Made by a program: the position numbers and the translations under genes. The notes under the pieces are model-generated. The model saw only the letters and a program-made list of their open reading frames with translations. It did not search any database and was not told the DNA's origin. 64,000 nucleotides of DNA, from the NCBI GenBank assembly GCA_963693365.1, contig CAVNZM010000007.1:7130001-7194000 (forward strand), in the 5' to 3' direction. The DNA comes from Amoebidium appalachense. Lineage: Eukaryota > Ichthyosporea. This document shows, piece after piece, positions 33,771 to 52,422 of the stretch; position 1 is the first letter of the stretch; the number at the start of each line of letters is the position of its first letter.

Positions 33771-34097
33771 CCTCAAGCAGGGAGCCGAGGGGGAGATGAC
33801 GTCTTTAACACCTCGCTCTCCCTCCCATCGAACTAGCAGGCAGGGAGATATGCATCAAATCTCAGGGCCTCTCTGGGGAAGGTAGATATGCAGGCTCCTT
33901 GTGACAGCCAGGGATATCTCAAGCAGGGAGCCTAGCGTCATAAGTGACACGTGAGTCTCCCTCCCCAGGGGCTTACAGGCAGATATGCAGAGCCTCATTC
34001 TCCCCCCCCCCCCCCCCCCCCCCCCCCTTCCCCTTCCCCTCTCTCCAATCCCCCCTCAGTGGCGGCAGGGCCTCGCCGAAAGGGCATATCTTTGTCA

Positions 34098-34111
34098 CGG
34101 TGTGTCATGGC

Positions 34112-34148
<37 letters not shown>

Positions 34149-34205
34149 GGGGGGGGGGGGGGGGGGGGGGCATATCTTTGTCACGGTGTGTCATGGTTTG
34201 TGTGT

Positions 34206-34275
<70 letters not shown>

Positions 34276-34287
34276 GTGCTTGTGTGT

Positions 34288-34365
<78 letters not shown>

Positions 34366-34390
34366 GCGTGTGCGTGTGTGTGTGTGTGTC
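34098..34390. repeat. GT arrays around a duplicated unique block
   Basis: CATATCTTTGTCACGGTGTG occurs at about 34085 and again at 34171, each followed by GT arrays. A G run (34148-34170) separates them. Confidence 0.92.
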
Positions 34391-34763
34391 ACAAAGTTTG
34401 TGTGCGTGCGTGACACTGTGAGTGTATGTGTGTATGTTTGTGTCAAAAAGTTTGTGCCAGACTGTGTGTGTGTGTGTGTGTGTGTGTACAGTGCGGTGCG
34501 TGTTTCAAAACTTGTGGTGGCGTGAGTCCAACATGATGCATATGAGAGTGCCCGGTGGGGGGGGGGGGGGGGGGGGGGGGGGTCTTTAAATTTTGATGGG
34601 AGGATCCGAAAGGAGATAATAGTGTTTGGAAGGAGCCCACGAGAGGGAAGGGGGTGTGAGGGGGGAAAAGGGGATGGATGAACTTGAAAGGAACGAGGGA
34701 GGGACGACCCACCACTTCCCCTGACTCGGGGGTTTAGCCGGGGAGGAGGGAGGGGGGTGCGGA

Positions 34764-34798
<35 letters not shown>

Positions 34799-34860
34799 AC
34801 CGCGGCCCGCCAGTGCAGGTGTGGCAATTTGGTGTGCACCGTGGTGGTGAGGGGGTTCTT

Positions 34861-34894
34861 TTTTTTTTTTCTTTCTTTCTTTTCTTTTTTTTTT

Positions 34895-34940
<46 letters not shown>
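34861..34940. repeat. T-rich tract joined to a long G run
   Basis: T with CTTT interruptions, then T (34885-34904) and G (34905-34940). Confidence 0.95.
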
Positions 34941-35023
34941 CGCAAAGTGGGGGTTTTTCCATCGGAAAAGCTATCACCAATTGCATGGTGCCCCCTGCTC
35001 CCCCCTTCCCCCCCTCTCCCCGA

Positions 35024-35081
35024 CACACACACACACACACACACACATGCGCGCGCGCACACACACACACACACACGCGCG

Positions 35082-35179
<98 letters not shown>

Positions 35180-35180
35180 T

Positions 35181-35250
<70 letters not shown>
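35024..35250. repeat. CA array with GC steps
   Basis: About 225 bases of CA with two GC-rich interruptions near 35048 and 35078. Confidence 0.95.
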
Positions 35251-35700
35251 TCCGAGCTTCAACCTGCCTTCCGCCTTTTTCTGGTATTCAACATTCATTC
35301 AACAACACACGGAACAGTTACTGTGTAGTAATGGCGTAAAGGTGTTTGATGTCTAGTAGGGATTACAAACCTTTATATTATAGTTGGGGCCCGGTTGTCC
35401 TGCAACCCAAGCCTAACGAACCTGCTTGTTTTGCATCTTGGTCATCCACTGTACTTGAATTTTCTGTGTGCGAGATTATACGAAATATTATCTACCAATA
35501 ATACTATTATCATGCTAGCCAGAGATAGGTACCGTTTCGTCTCTTGCAGCATTGCAGATATGCATATATTATGCTTCGCAGGTGCAATAAAAGCGATTAT
35601 CTGAAGCACGTTACGCCCGGTGAGCATAGTATTAAGGATAAACTTTTTTCTCTAATTTAGAAGGCCAGCAGCCGGGTTAGGGCTAAACAGGGTGGGGACT

Positions 35701-36015
35701 TCAGTTACAATGTTGCCTGTGGCGGTGGGCCATGGGCCGCCCGAGGGCCCCAAAGTGTGGGAACACAATGGGAATGACCATGTCTCGACCCAGCTTGCGC
35801 CCAGCATGGTCGGTGGCGGTGGTGAGAAGAAAAGAGTCGGCGATAAAAGTGTGTGTCTCTACTGGGGGTTGCGGCGTGTTTGATTCAGCAGGTGTTGGGA
35901 GGGGAAGAGGCGCCGCACTGGCTGACGGTAGGGAGAGGAGGACGAATAGACAGCCCAATACTAACAGCCGTCCGCCTACGAATTTCGTTGAAGAAAGCAC
36001 AAAGTGTGGCAGCAT
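35701..36015 (-). CDS. Candidate short secreted or membrane-anchored protein
   Basis: A single open frame of 104 codons starts at the ATG at 36015 and stops at TGA at 35701. Residues about 15-34 (GRLLVLGCLFVLLSLPSASA) form a hydrophobic core followed by small residues and AAP, a typical signal-peptide end. The rest is Pro/Thr-rich, then TFIADSFLLTTATDHAGRKLG and a Pro/Gly/His-rich tail. No family is recognised. It could be the first exon of a longer gene, but I found no convincing donor. An ATTGG (CCAAT on the coding strand) lies about 170 bases upstream. Confidence 0.35.
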   Translation of the reverse strand: MLPHFVLSSTKFVGGRLLVLGCLFVLLSLPSASAAPLPLPTPAESNTPQPPVETHTFIADSFLLTTATDHAGRKLGRDMVIPIVFPHFGALGRPMAHRHRQHCN

Positions 36016-36179
36016 TATCGTAAACTCAATACTTGAGCAACAAGAGGATTTCACAAGACAAATGTCTAGGTATATTTTGACTTTTTGTCGTTTGTAGGAT
36101 ATGGGGCAGTGGGAGGCCATGGACCTCCGAGTCCAAAAGACTGCATGCATTCCCCGACGAGGATAAAAACAAGAATAAT

Positions 36180-36215
36180 CGTTTTGATTGGATGGATGTT
36201 TTAACCAATCGAAGT
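36180..36215 (-). promoter_or_regulatory. Paired CCAAT-box motifs upstream of the short secreted ORF
   Basis: ATTGG at 36187-36191 and CCAAT at 36205-36209 sit 13 bases apart on opposite strands, 172-194 bases upstream of the ATG at 36015. This is motif evidence only. Confidence 0.3.
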
Positions 36216-36688
36216 CTGGGTCCCTCTGGGAAGTGTAAACGTCAATACTATGCAAACCTTGCAGTTTGATGTTGGCAACCTCCTGGCAGCACCTGTTCTA
36301 TATTTAGCTGCCGTGTGCACTGTGCTACGAGTAAGACGGTTCTAATACAGTGATATGATAACATTTTGACTTATACGCAAGCTTGTCGTATAATGATGCA
36401 TGACCTCGGCTCTGCTCATGGATGATTAACGGTTTGTTTACACGTAGGAATGCAGTGCGGAATGTTTAATCGTCCAAATCGTCATCGACAACCTAAACAG
36501 TTACTCGCTTGCCACGTGCACAATCACAATGTCATGTCCGACGGGTGGCCGTGCTGAGCCCGGGGCCTTACAGTGATCCTAATCTCCATTAGGCTTTGTC
36601 TCGGAGGCCTGGGCTCAACCTGCCCACCGAACAACAGTTGCACCAAAACACAACTGTGTCGATATAAATATCAACCAGAGTACCAGAG

Positions 36689-37240
<552 letters not shown>

Positions 37241-37485
37241 GAGAGAGCCATTGCCAGTCAACACGCTTTTGGTTGGCCCTGTACAAGTGGTAGATGCTGG
37301 GAAGCAATCCGTGGCTGGTTGGCAAGCCAGGGAGGGGGAGGACTCGGGACTGGGAGAAGGGTGATGATATATATGCGATGGGCGTGCATGGATGGTAGTG
37401 GTAGTGGTCGTGGGCTGGGATGGGGTGGGGGCATTGAGGGAGGGGGGCGGGGTGGGGACTGAAGGTGGTGGTGGTGGGTGGGTGT

Positions 37486-37516
<31 letters not shown>

Positions 37517-37619
37517 GCAGAAGAGAGGGAGGAGAGCCTCTGAGAAACGGTGGGGGGAAGAGAGAGGGAGGGAGGGGGGCGAGAGAGGGGGGGGGGGGGG
37601 GGGGAGGGGGGAGTGACGG

Positions 37620-37763
37620 GGGGAGAGAGCGAGAGAGAGAGAGTGAGATCTAGAGAGAGAGAGAGAGAGAGGGGGGGGGGGGGGGGGGGGGGGGAAGAGA
37701 GCGTCTGAGAGCTAGAGCGAAAGTGAGAGAGAGTCTGAGAGCGAGAGCGAGAGCGAGAGCGAG

Positions 37764-37805
<42 letters not shown>

Positions 37806-37809
37806 AGAG

Positions 37810-37887
<78 letters not shown>

Positions 37888-37960
37888 TGATAGCCAAGAG
37901 AGAGAGAGGGAGAGAGATAGAGAGAGTGAGAGAGAGAGAGGCTAGTGACTGTGACTGTGA
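37620..37960. repeat. GA array
   Basis: GA with interruptions such as GAGCGAGAGCGA, plus one G run (37671-37694). Confidence 0.95.
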
Positions 37961-38120
37961 CTAGTGACTTTCTCCCGGTCCGCTTGCAGTAGTGAACATA
38001 CTTCTCATAGCTCTAAGCAGATACACGTAGAAAAAGGGCATAACTAATACATCCGAGTGTGCATGCCTCCCCGGGCAGCGCCGTAGTATCCATAGTTGCA
38101 CGCACCCCCATCTCTCCCAA

Positions 38121-38168
<48 letters not shown>

Positions 38169-39175
38169 GTCGGGACCCCTCCCGGGTCTACCTCCCACCT
38201 GACGCAAACTTTGAAGGGTTCATGTAGGCCCAGTGGGTCAGTGTGTGTGGCGGCGGTGGTAATGGTGGCGGTGGTGGTGGTGGTGGTGTTTGTGGTTGTG
38301 GTTGTGGTGACGATGATGATGGTGGTGGTGTGTGTTTTTTGCTTGTGTGTGCGGGTGTGCGTGCCTGCCTGCCTGCGTGTGTGTGCCCTTGTGTGCGTGC
38401 GTGTGATAGTGTGTGTGCGTGCGGGTGTGTGCGAGTGTGTGTGTTGGGAGGCCGGGGGGGGATGCACATGTTCGTGTCTGTGCGTGGGTGCGGGTGTGCG
38501 CGAGTGTTGTGTGTGTTGTTTAGGGGTTGGGGGGGGGGGGGGGGGGGAGGGGGGGGGGGAGGGCGGGAGGGGGTTGCGCGCGCACGTGCGGGCGTGTGCG
38601 ACTCCGAACTTGTTTTTATTTTTTATTTTTTATTTTTTATTTTTTATTTTATTTATTTATTTATTTTATTTTTTTTTTTTTGGGGGGGGGGGGGAGGTGG
38701 GCAAAAATAAGATAACTGTATGCAGAAACATACTATTAGGCAGGAGGGGTTGCCAATGTCTTTAATCCATCGGGTTAGTTTGGCAAGTTGAAGTCGCAGA
38801 ATGACGGATCATGTGACTAGCACAACAATATTTTATCGGGGGTTATTTTCCCTTGGAGCTGAGTCATATAAACTTGAACTTCCGAATCGAATACGAATGA
38901 AAAATGCTTCTTATATGAAAGGTTTATAGGCTCCAAAAAAGTTTGAATATATTTACATCGGGCTGTTATATTCAAGATTATTCATTAACCGTCGTATTAA
39001 TGTCTCACAATCATTACGATATATACCACATATATTGAAAATCCAGCTCGAGATCTACTAGACCGATGCCATTCTTACAATCAATACAACTCGGTACTTA
39101 GTACTGTTCAAAACGAAGTGATTAAACACTATTATTAGATCTGTCCCAATTATGCAACCTTACAGTCAGCCAGTT

Positions 39176-39176
<1 letters not shown>

Positions 39177-39263
<87 letters not shown>

Positions 39264-39431
39264 TGTGTGTGTCTGTGTGTGTGTGTGTGTGTGTGCATGA
39301 GCGGTGTGCGCGAATGTGTCACATGATGTCACGTGTGTGTGTGTATGTGTGTGCCTGCGTGTGTGTGCCTATGTGTATGTGTATGTGTGTGCCTGTGTGT
39401 ATGTGTATGTGTGTGTGGCTGTGTACGCGCG

Positions 39432-39505
<74 letters not shown>

Positions 39506-39510
39506 CGCGT
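39177..39510. repeat. Two GT arrays, the second ending in GC steps
   Basis: GT (39177-39292), mixed GTAT sequence, then GT (39436-39496) passing into GC (39497-39509) about 10 bases downstream of the stop of the esterase-like gene. Confidence 0.95.
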
Positions 39511-39519
39511 GTGCGTGTG

Positions 39520-44012
<4,493 letters not shown>

Positions 44013-44301
44013 GTTTCCCCTACTAGTACTACGTAAACACGAGATCGTTCGATGCGAAGGAGGTGCTCTAACTCCCCTCAAGCTGCACCGTAACTTCGAG
44101 TTCACTATTCTGTAACAGTGGTTCTCCTCTAATAACTGATGGGTGTTCAACAGTATGGACCGGATAATTGACAGATACACGACCTACAGAATATGCCCTG
44201 CGAAGGCCAGTGTGTGGGACCACACTGTGGGTGTGTGTGTGTGTGTGTGACAGGCTGACTCCCCGTCTGGCGGAGTAGATCTGCGGCCGTTCCGCGCTAT
44301 G

Positions 44302-44362
44302 ATTGGCGGGTTACTTTATTATAGCATGAATGGAATTTGGTTTTTTCAGGGCTTTATATAGA
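44302..44362 (-). promoter_or_regulatory. CCAAT and TATA-like motifs upstream of the esterase-like gene
   Basis: On the coding strand CCAAT (44306-44302) lies about 290 bases upstream of the presumed start, with TATATAAA (about 44361-44354) further upstream. The order is unusual for a TATA promoter, so this is tentative. Confidence 0.25.
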
Positions 44363-45274
44363 TAATGGGATTTCCATAGATTGTTGGGACAATGGGAAAA
44401 CGACGTTTTTTAAATACGAAATATCGAATAATTCATACCGACCCCTGCGGCGCTTGCTGAATTGTCCATCGGATACGATATTTATTTCGGGCTAAGCGAA
44501 CCCTTTCGATGCATAATCGGTAAAGTCAATTTTTATTCTGAGGTATGCATGCGTTTGGGGCAAGTCGCCACCACTGCCTGCCAGGCAGTGGCAGCGCCGC
44601 TGACCACAGACTTCAGAAACGGTTAGACGTCAGCTACAGTGTCCCCTCATCGACGAATTGACGCGGTGAGTGCCACGTGTGTGCCTGCCACAATGACGCT
44701 GTAGGTGTTTGTATGTGCGTGCGTGCGTAGTCGTACATGTGTGTACTTGTGCATAACATGCATGCACGCATGTGTGTGGGCGTGTGTGTGTGTGCGTGTG
44801 TCTGGCGTCCGGTGTGTAGCACTGGTGTGCCATGTGTGCGTGTCCGTGTCAGTGTGTGTGTGACGCTGTGCGTGTGTGTACGTGTGCGGATTTGTTGTTT
44901 TATATGTGCGCGTGTGTGTGTGTGCGTGTGTGTGTGCGTGCGTGCGTGCGTGTACACCATATGTGCGTGTGTGCGTGCGTGCGACATGCGTGTGTGTGTG
45001 TGCGTGCGTGTGTGTGTCTGCGCCTGTGTGTGTGTGTATGTGTGTGTATGTTTACATGCACATGTGTGTGTGCGCGTGTGTGTGACAGTCAATGTGGGTG
45101 TATGCCACTTGTGACTGCCACTGTTCGAAGACTTTTGTGGTATCACGCTGCCTGCAGGCTGGCTGCGTGTTTGTGTGTCTCTGGATCCGGAGATTTGAAG
45201 TTCCGAGTTATTATGATAATGCAATTCTTGGACATCGATGCTGTGCCGGCGTGTGACTTGCGTGTGTCACACCC

Positions 45275-45337
<63 letters not shown>

Positions 45338-45414
45338 CGCGCGCGCGTGTGTGCACTTGTGCTTGTGCGTATATACGCGCGTGCGCGCGCGTGTGTGTGT
45401 GTGTGTGTGTCACA

Positions 45415-45455
<41 letters not shown>

Positions 45456-45864
45456 AGCGCGCGCGTGTGTGTGCCACGGCCCCGGGATGTGTGTTATTTA
45501 GTCTACCGTAGCCTACACAGTGCATGTGTGCTATTATTAGTTTGTGTGTGTGTGGCCGGTGGGCGCACGCGGGGGGGGGGGGGGGGGGGGGGGGGGAGGG
45601 GGGGGGGGGGGGGGGGGGGCTGCCACGGACCGTTTGCGTGTTTGTGCACACACAGAGTGGCAAGTGCAGGATTTGTAGAATAAGCTTTCAAGGCTTTGAA
45701 AAAATCATTGTAGCAGCCTTTTAGTAAGATGATTATGGCGGCATTGCATGCAGCAATTACCGGACAGGGCCTGGCCGCATCCGCCGACCACTCGCCGACT
45801 TGATCAGTGTGTGTGGGTGTGTGGGTGTGGATTTGGATGTGTGTCAGTGTGTGTGCGTGTGTGC

Positions 45865-45904
<40 letters not shown>

Positions 45905-46094
45905 CAGTGCGTGCGTGCGTGCGTGCGTGTGTGCGTGCGTGCGTGCGTTCGTGTGTGCGTGCGTGTGCTGGTGTGGCGTCACGCCGTGCGCGTACACGTG
46001 TGCCTGTGCCCGCGCCTGTACCTGTGTCTGTGTATGTGTATATATTCAATATTGTGTGTATCTTTGTGAGTGTGTGTGTGTGTGTGTGTTTGTT

Positions 46095-46128
<34 letters not shown>

Positions 46129-46963
46129 ACGGTGTGTGTTTGTGGGTGTGTGTGTGCATGTGTCACGATGTGTGTGTGTGTGTGTGTGTGATGCTACATA
46201 TGTGTAGTGTGTGTGTGTGTCAAGGTGTGCGTCCCATTTAAATTTGCAACCAAGTGTGGCCTGATTATTCGCTTTTGTTGTTTGGTTGGTTGTTGATGTT
46301 TGATGTTTTTTTTGCTCTTCTTCTCCTAATTTCTTTCTTCTTTCTTTTTTCTTTTTTTTTCCCTTGGGGGGGGGGGGGGGAGAGGGGGATCCGGATATTG
46401 TGTGTGCATGCAAGTACTATCTTAGTGTTTCTTCAACTATTTTCAATGGTCACTGTCGTCATTTCGGCACTTCTCTATCATTTCTATATATGGTAGTTGC
46501 ACATTTTCTAAAAGAGGGATCGCCCATACAGGCAAAACAGATCACACGTAGTCTGTCCCCAATCTCTCATGATGACGTAAACCTGATGTTAGATCAGATG
46601 CACGGGCCGTGAAAATAATGTATTATAGCTGCTCCTATGCAACGGTATGTAAACACTGAATGGTAAGTGGTGTATGATTACAAGACACATAGAATCCTCT
46701 GCGCGCCCCCTTCCCTTTCGAAATTCAACGGTTTGCTCTCCAGTAGGTGACTTTGAAATGATAAACTTCCGCGCTCAGGATTCCGTCGACAAAAACTCTA
46801 TGAATTATAAATTTGATCACCCACACCCACTTTTGGGGCTTCAAGGGTCATGAGCATTGAGCATAACACACAGCAGCACAATTTGAAACACAGGCCCGCT
46901 GCCGTGACCCCCCCCCCCCCCCCCCCCCCCCTGAGCCCACCACCGCCGCCGCCACACAGAAAC

Positions 46964-47172
<209 letters not shown>

Positions 47173-47619
47173 CTCACCACAACCACCTCTCCCGCACTCC
47201 TTATACTACTTCCACCTCTCCGGCCCCGGGGCTGTTTCACCCGCTGTGCGCAGATGATTTTGGGGACGGGCAAAGTCTCCCGTCCTTCTTATCAAGTTGC
47301 CATATAAATGCGTCTCCATCCCCGCAGAGTGAGATGTTTGAAAATGTACTATATAAAATCAGTTTTCTTCGACCTGCATGCATGGCATTGCACGGACCGT
47401 CGGGACAATGTCATATTATTGTACTGTTACACTGTCAACACATTTCTACCCTATAGTGGGTGGTGTACATGTGTACACGTAATAACCTAGTGGACGAATG
47501 CATCCGAAAGCACCAATAAGATAAAATCTCGATCATCACAACTGAAAGTTGCGGGTGAAAATTTGAGGTTCCACATGTAGATATCGCGTATACAGGGATG
47601 GGGAGGGGGAGGGGGGGCG

Positions 47620-47784
<165 letters not shown>

Positions 47785-47860
47785 TTGGCAGGCATGCAGG
47801 CCCGGTGATCAACTTGATCAATCGATTATCCCTGAGTATTTTCTTTTCAGGCGATTCATC

Positions 47861-47905
<45 letters not shown>

Positions 47906-48840
47906 AAAGTGTGTGTGTAGGTGTGTGTGTGTGTGTATGTGTGTGTGGGCGGGCGGGCGGCCAGGCGGGCAGGGGGGGGGGGGGGGGGGGGGGCTAATTA
48001 ACTATAGCCACATCACCCGTCTGCTCTAAAAACTTGCTTGGGGGCCCCTGCACGCACACACGCAGATGCACTCATGCACGTGTACACAGTGTAGACACAC
48101 ACTTGCAAATACTGCACCAAACTCCAAGGCTTGCAATTTTTTTCTTCAGAATCTCTTTTCTTTTCTTTTCTTTTTGGCATTTGACGCCAGGCATGGCGCC
48201 ATTTCATGCACACAGTTACCATGCATATATGTGTGCACCGGCACCAGCCGTCAAATTTCAAAAACCTGTTTATTTTGTCTATTTCACGGTTTTTTCCGGC
48301 TCCAGTCCGACCGCAGTGGTAGCAATCCTTTTATGCCATCAGAAACAAAACCTTCATATAGAGAAACGAGAAAAATGGCACTTAGCCCGGCAACACACTC
48401 TTGTAGCACACTTCCTAAACTCTGAAAACCCCTGATAGCCTACACAATTCTCAGTAATATTTATCACGTGGTAGAAACATTGCGTGCGACACTGCTGATC
48501 CATAACACCAATGTTGTTGGCAGGAAAACATAAGAGCATAAATTACCAACAACAAAAATAAAAAATTGAACGTGTCTTTTCCCCAGGAGAAAAGGAGAAA
48601 AGCAAAGCACTTGATTTAGCAAGAATCTAAACACTCTACATACATCGTGCACGCCGCTGTATTCAAAATACTGTTTAGTATTTACCACCGTGTGCCCACA
48701 CGTGCGCATATACCAGGTTCACCTTGCACGCGCACACACCGTCTCTAATAATAGGCAAAGACATCCCCCCCCCCCTCCAATAAATAAATAAAATAATAAA
48801 TAAATAAAATAAACAAATAATGACGTAGACACCGTGTCGC

Positions 48841-50372
48841 TCACACGAGCAGAACCGCGTTGATGCACCCATCATTCTCAGGGTTGTTTGTGACCTGCGC
48901 GTACTTGCCCCACACCACCTTGCCCGTGGTGGTCACCAGACCCAACTCACTCACATTCACCTGGCAGGCAAGGAAAAGATGTAAGTGTCGATAGGGTGCA
49001 TGGGTAGGAGCAGGTTGGTTGGACAGGACGGGTGAGGGTGAATGTGTGTGTACGTGTGTGTGTGTGTGCACGCCTTGCGCGCCGAGCGTACTGGTAATGT
49101 GCAAGTATGCGCAGCCCGGCCAGGAGGGTTGGGTTGGGTGGGGTGGGGTGTGTGTGTGTGTGTTTGTGTGCGCGTGCACGTGCGCGTTGTGGGGGTGGGG
49201 TGGGGTGGGGGGTGAGGGGGAGGGGGAGGATGTACGCAACATGGAAGCACAGACTAAGGGCGTGTTTGACAGCCGAAAATAATCGTATTCGTATTAATGT
49301 GCGAAACGACATTAACCGTATTCATAAAATTATTTTGAGGTATGCGTATTTAGGGGCAATAATACGATTATGGCGAGCCAAACACGCCTAAACATGCATT
49401 TACGTTTCATCAATGGAATGCCAAAAGTGTTTTGTTCAGATGTTTGATTGGGCAGATGGATGTGAACCGATAATTATACATTTGGTACTTCGAAGTGCAG
49501 TTAAAAGCCACATTTTGAGCGTAGTTTGCAACCTTTTATATCTATTTTATTCATAAAGGTACTTTGTTATACCTCCTATTGTTTTTAATTTATTCCTATC
49601 CTAAAAACAGTCTTTTTTTTGGGGAAAGAACAGGTACTGATCGGGTTTCCACCAACTCAAAGCCAAAATAACCATAAATGGTTCGTGGCGGTTCCAAAAC
49701 TGGATTGGATCAGATCGATCCAATAGAAGCTTACTTCATCCGGGGACCATCATTCACTGATTCCGCTTGACTCCGTTGGATTAGTGGGCTAAAATAATTG
49801 TCTCGGGTCCGTTTATAGTAGTTTGCATAACCAACTGACCCACGCTAGAAACAACAGTCATATTGCGTAAATAGTTATTCTCACTTTCAAATTTTGGAGC
49901 TCTAAACAACCCCGCCTTCCTCTTTTATTTACCTCAACCTACCAGTCCACAAGAACTCTGCCCTGTTAGCTACAGAGAATTCACCCCATCCCAAAAAGTT
50001 GTATCGTCTTTTCGAAAATCACCTCCGATATAAAAGCGATCCCATTGTCTTTTCGCGAGATACAAATCTATGGCGTGTTTGGCATGACACAAATTCGTAT
50101 TCGTGGTATTGCGCGAAAAGACGAATACGATGAAAAGACGATATAACGGCGCTGCCAAACACGCCCTAAACAAAAACAAACCACAACAACAACAAAAAAA
50201 CATCCAAGAGCATAAACCTCTTGTAAGAGGTCCCCAACCTATACTTTGTTTTATGGTTACAGGTACGCTGTAGTGCACGGCCGCGGGGGGAGGGGGGAGG
50301 GGGGGGGGGGGGGGGGGGGGAAGAGGGAAAGAGGGGAAGAGGGGAAGGAGAAAGGAGGAGGAGGAGGAGGAA

Positions 50373-50417
<45 letters not shown>

Positions 50418-50530
50418 TAAAAATGTGTTGCGGAGAACAAAGTGAACATTCATGACAGGCAACACAATGCAGATTGCAAAGTACACACAAGAGTATGCGT
50501 TAGAAGGAGGGGGAGGAGAAAGGGAGGGAG

Positions 50531-50569
<39 letters not shown>

Positions 50570-51411
50570 TGCGTTATAGAGTACAAAGCACACACGCATG
50601 ACGAGAACGCATAGCAGAGTGGTGGAAGCAATGGTGGTGGTGGTGGCTGTGGTGTGGTACGTCTGTGTGTGTGTGTGCGTGCGTGTGTGCGTGTTTTTTT
50701 TGGGCGGGGGAGGGGGGGGGGGGGAGGGGGAGAACTGTGTATATCAAACCCACCTCAATAATTGTACCCTTGGTAATCACGCCCAGCTGCGTGTAGAGTG
50801 GCGAATTGGGATTCTTTTTGACACCCAAAATAGGCAACTGGAATGTGGCCTTAAGTTCTGGGTGTGTCACGTGCGCCTTGGTGTAGCGCAATCCCATCGG
50901 GCGAATGAATCGCTCGTACTTGGGCGGTTTGCGCGTGAAACCGTCCCCGACAAATGTGGCTTTTGTGATCATACGCTTCCATGATTTTTCTGGTGGAGGA
51001 ATTGGGAATGAGAGGGTGAGAAAAATGGAAGGAAGAAAAGAATGAAAGACATAGACGTGAAATCAGACAGGGAAAGGCGAAGACTGAGCCATACCCGGCT
51101 GCCAGGTTTTAGATAAAGTGCATTATTTGGGTGGACGAGGTGGTGGTGGTGGTGCTTGTTATGGCTGTAATGTGCTTGGTTGTGATTCTGGTGTGGTAGT
51201 TTTAGGTTTTTTTTTTTTTCTTTTTTTTTTCTTTCTTTCTTTTTTTTTTTTTTTTTTTTTTGGGGGGGGGGGGGGGGGGGGAAGAGGCGGGAGAGGGAGG
51301 CGGTGGGAGGAAGTAAAGGTGTCGAATCTCCCCATGGGCACATGACTGTTCCAGGGAGACCCATGAATAGAACGAAGGGGGAGGAGGGTTACCCTGCGTT
51401 AAGAGTTCGGG

Positions 51412-51445
<34 letters not shown>

Positions 51446-51793
51446 GAGGGGGGGATGTGCAACAACACACCACGGAAGAATGGTGTAGGAAACCATGCTT
51501 TGCATACAAAAAATCAGCAACAAATAAAGGAAACATGAGGAAGTGAGAGGCGGGGAGGAGCAGGGTGCGGCCGCAGCCGCAGCCGGGGATGGGGGGGGGG
51601 GGGGGGGGGGAGGGGGGGGGGGGGGAAGGGGAGGTCGAGCTGAGATGTGCAGGAGGAAGGTTGGTAAGTTGTACATGGTGGGCTGCTTTTGTCAGTGCAG
51701 TAAAGTAACATATTGGGGTGTTTGTGCATGCGATTGCTGCTGCGCGTGTGCGCAGATGTGTATATGTGTGATTGTGTTTGTTTTGTGGCTCAA

Positions 51794-51851
<58 letters not shown>

Positions 51852-52380
51852 GTCTAAAAAAATTGGGTGTTTGTTTGGGCGGTGTGTGCACGTGTGTGCA
51901 TGTGCATATGTATGTATGTGTATGTGCGTGTGTGTGTGTGCGTGCGCGCATGTGTGTGTTTGTGTGTGTGTTTATGTGTGTGTTGACAGGTGTGTGTATG
52001 TTTTCAAAGAGTGAAATGTGCTTATGCGCCGGAAAATGCATCTGCATACGCATGTGTTGTGTGTGCGTGTGTGTGCATGTGTGTTCCGTGTGTGCACGCG
52101 AGACACGCGCATCTGTAACGGTAGTATATGTGTGCATTTGCGCGTTTGTGTGCATGCATGTCCGCCCGTTCAAGCACGTATATGCACTGTATGACTGTGT
52201 TCCCCTTAACCCCCTCTGTCCTATAATGGCATCTGTCATTTGTGGTGCTACAGTGTACGGATACCAGAGGTCACGGTTGCTTTCCTGTTGCATGTCTGTT
52301 TTTGTGTCTGTCATCGTTTGTCTGTGTCTGCGTCTCTGTGCATGCGTGTTTGTTTGAGAAGGGAAACGGGTGAAAAGGCA

Positions 52381-52422
<42 letters not shown>

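Larger units (their letters stand above)
30878..35700. other. Repeat-rich spacer
   Basis: No supported gene. Contents: the tail of the tandem repeat, CA arrays (31620-31695, 31963-32029), G and C runs (32265-32640), unique DNA (32640-33160), a 45-bp minisatellite (33220-33760), GT arrays (34098-34390), G/T runs (34558-34582, 34770-34940) and a CA array (35024-35250). The unique stretch near 32696-32884 is open for 62 codons but has no recognisable feature. Confidence 0.6.

Noticed and set aside
45600-45800. Minus-strand stretch encoding [20 protein letters not shown]
   Set aside because: Open only as part of a frame running through G/C and GT repeats; no convincing acceptor or donor on either side.
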